Part shown: positions 6,024 to 6,738 of the stretch, in pieces | Position numbering within the stretch: the stretch's first letter is position 1 | Layout of the letters: every line of letters begins with the position of its first letter | Notes under the pieces: model-generated | Told to the model about the DNA's origin: nothing | Seen by the model: the letters and a program-made list of their open reading frames with translations, nothing else | Databases searched by the model: none | Program-made: the position numbers and the translations under genes | From: a bacterium (Candidatus Gribaldobacteria) CG10_big_fil_rev_8_21_14_0_10_37_21 | GTDB taxonomy: Bacteria; Patescibacteriota; Minisyncoccia; Minisyncoccales; CG1-02-41-26 | DNA length: 6,738 nt | Assembly: GCA_002773495.1 (NCBI GenBank) | Contig: PFAX01000038.1 | Coordinates: 1-6,738 of the forward strand | Direction of reading: 5' to 3'

Positions 6024-6568
6024 CACATTGAATTGCGATAGATCTGCTTTTTTCTCTCTTCCATTCTCTGCTTGAAAAGCCGCTCCGTGTACCCGCCCTG
6101 CTTAATAAACCTCTGCTCTAAGGCCTTAATTTGCCTATCAAGCAAGAAGTTTGTTTGGTTTATCAGGCAGACCATCACATTGCCCGCCCCTTCTGGGCTT
6201 GCCAAATATGCCAGATAGGCCTTGTAAGTCGTATAGGTCTTATCGGTTTTGTAGGCAAGCTGACGCACAGCCACGGCTTGAGGCGAATCCTTGCCCCAAA
6301 GTGCTAAACCCTTTTGACGCAAAAAATCAGTGTAGTCCTCTAATAATTCTTGAAAAGAAGCCCTCGCCACCCCTAAAAGTTTTATTTCGCCTTTACTTGA
6401 CGCTTTTTCGCTTGAACCCTCAACAATGTTTTGCTTGCCGCTACGCGCCGCTTGGGCCATTTGGTCGCAAGTGCGGGAATTAAAAGGGATATACTTTTTA
6501 ATAAACTCAACCGTAAAGTCGTGGATAATCAAAGCGTTTTGGTAGCTTTTTAAATCTTGATATGCCAT
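6014..6568 (-). CDS. Four-helix-bundle suffix-domain protein
   Basis: A 184-residue protein of the four-helix-bundle family related to 23S rRNA intervening-sequence proteins and to the Avd accessory proteins of diversity-generating retroelements. The N-terminal half has the family pattern YQDLKSYQNA (3-12), then DQMAQAARSGKQNIVEGSSE (35-54), then FQELLEDYTDFLRQKGL (72-88). The 'suffix' half has SPEGAGNVMVCLINQTNFLLDRQIKALE (124-151) and a basic tail, RLFKQRMEERKKQ (163-175). The molecular role of the suffix group is not established; RNA or DNA binding is a guess from the basic tail and from relatives. Residues 106-121 (YKTDKTYTTYKAYLAY) are an in-frame trace of the intergenic 9-bp repeat. The gene has repeats on both sides. 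It starts after TAAAGCT without a Shine-Dalgarno and ends in CTA-TAA from array E. Confidence 0.85.
   Translation of the reverse strand: MAYQDLKSYQNALIIHDFTVEFIKKYIPFNSRTCDQMAQAARSGKQNIVEGSSEKASSKGEIKLLGVARASFQELLEDYTDFLRQKGLALWGKDSPQAVAVRQLAYKTDKTYTTYKAYLAYLASPEGAGNVMVCLINQTNFLLDRQIKALEQRFIKQGGYTERLFKQRMEERKKQIYRNSMWGL
6205..6258 (-). repeat. Degenerate 9-bp repeat patch inside the four-helix-bundle gene
   Basis: About six degenerate units keep the 9-nt register within the coding sequence. The best are TGTAAGTCG (6223-6231), TATAGGTCT (6232-6240) and TATCGGTTT (6241-6249). In the gene's frame each unit reads Tyr-x-x, giving YKT-DKT-YTT-YKA-YLA-Y at residues 106-121. This frame of the repeat contains no stop, unlike the frame used at gene ends. 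The third bases and several first bases have diverged, which is compatible with an old insertion later kept as protein sequence. Confidence 0.75.
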
Positions 6569-6579
6569 AGCTTTAGTTT

Positions 6580-6633
6580 TATATGCCCCATATGTCCTAT
6601 AAGTCCTATAGGTCTTATACGACTTATAGGCCT
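6580..6633 (-). repeat. 9-bp tandem array G, 6 units, upstream of the four-helix-bundle gene
   Basis: Six units in register on the plus strand: TATATGCCC, CATATGTCC, TATAAGTCC, TATAGGTCT, TATACGACT, TATAGGCCT. TATATG-type units again face the start codon (6566-6568). The last unit is also the first nine bases of a 42-bp hairpin module. A CCTATA-AGTCC-TATAGG hairpin spans 6596-6612. Confidence 0.9.
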
Positions 6634-6666
6634 GCCCCGTTAGGAGTCATCTTTCTAACGGGGTCT
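6625..6666 (-). repeat. 42-bp hairpin module, copy 2
   Basis: This runs from TATAGGCCT at 6625 to the next TATAGGCCT at 6667, exactly 42 nt. The palindrome at 6635-6663 has arms CCCCGTTAG (6635-6643) and CTAACGGGG (6655-6663) around an 11-nt centre that allows a few further weak pairs on the plus strand. Compared with the other two copies, the fourth stem pair is C-G where they have T-A, so both arms changed together. The centre has diverged while the total length of 29 nt is unchanged. Confidence 0.85.
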
Positions 6667-6708
6667 TATAGGCCTGCCCTGTTAGAAGCCCCGCTTCTAA
6701 CAGGGGCT
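6667..6708 (-). repeat. 42-bp hairpin module, copy 3
   Basis: A direct tandem neighbour of copy 2, running from TATAGGCCT at 6667 to TATAGGTTT at 6709. The palindrome is a perfect 13-bp stem, CCCTGTTAGAAGC (6677-6689) with GCTTCTAACAGGG (6693-6705), around a three-base loop. A 31-nt core including this hairpin differs from copy 1 at only two positions, although the copies lie 6.5 kb apart. As at copy 1, the module directly follows a minus-strand CTATAA. No U-tract follows on either strand, so it is not a standard intrinsic terminator. Confidence 0.88.
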
Positions 6709-6738
6709 TATAGGTTTATTCTACCCCCTGGCAAATCT
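6708..6738 (-). CDS. Possible 3' end of an unidentified gene, cut by the window edge
   Basis: A minus-strand frame entering from the right edge reads DLPGGRINL and stops at CTA-TAA (stop 6708-6710). The stop lies in the same position relative to the 42-bp module as the nnrD stop does at 186-188, and the ending Leu-stop matches nnrD, galU, the ligase-like gene and the four-helix-bundle gene. Nine codons are too few to identify a product. The other two minus frames also end within this stretch (endings ARG-stop and GVE-stop), so the frame choice rests only on the analogy. Confidence 0.3.
   Translation of the reverse strand, partial: DLPGGRINL

Noticed and set aside
5832..6075. Small proteins of I-G-L, R-P-I or S-Y-T repeats encoded across the arrays on both strands
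   Set aside because: They arise automatically because a 9-nt unit keeps frame and has a stop in only one frame per strand. They occur on both strands, have no leader of their own and overlap real gene ends.
5853..6708. Insertion sequence or transposon around the four-helix-bundle gene
   Set aside because: There is no transposase, no terminal inverted repeat pair enclosing the gene and no target-site duplication. The flanking repeats also occur at all other gene boundaries.

Overview
The window looks like a piece of an AT-rich genome from the Candidate Phyla Radiation (Patescibacteria, most likely Parcubacteria-like). This is inferred from the gene set and not proven. The clues are a four-helix-bundle 'suffix' protein, an O-antigen ligase-like protein with a TPR tail, a divergent FtsZ with a long lysine-rich extension, tight co-directional packing, and mostly weak or absent Shine-Dalgarno sequences.

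All supported genes lie on the minus strand. In transcription order (right to left) they are: a possible gene tail at the right edge (stop at 6708-6710); a four-helix-bundle suffix protein (6014-6568); an O-antigen ligase/polymerase-like membrane protein with TPRs (3457-5838); FtsZ (2036-3409); GalU UTP-glucose-1-phosphate uridylyltransferase (1118-1984); NnrD ADP-dependent NAD(P)H-hydrate dehydratase (186-1049); and a possible gene start at the left edge (ATG at 69-71). GalU, the ligase-like protein and FtsZ fit an envelope and division theme. NnrD is metabolite-repair housekeeping.

The striking content lies between the genes. Every intergenic gap (about 47 to 175 bp) is built largely from one family of 9-bp tandem units, consensus TATAGGTCT, alternating with TATACGACT, TATAAGTCC and similar variants. 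There are six intergenic arrays of 4 to 19 units, plus a degraded in-frame patch inside the four-helix-bundle gene. The arrays have direction: TATAGGTTT/GGGTT-like units tend to sit at the stop-codon side and TATATGTCC-like units at the start-codon side. Four of the five complete genes, and the inferred gene at the right edge, end in CTA-TAA or CTA-TAG (Leu-stop) supplied by the first repeat unit. ftsZ ends one variant away from this.

At two sites, 6.5 kb apart, the arrays also carry 42-bp hairpin modules (145-186, 6625-6666, 6667-6708). Each has a 29-nt palindrome, and one stem pair shows a compensatory C-G to T-A change. The four-helix-bundle gene is flanked by repeats on both sides, including the longest array and two hairpin modules, and also carries the repeat inside its reading frame. 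This invites comparison with REPIN/RAYT-type repeat-and-protein systems, but that link is a hypothesis.
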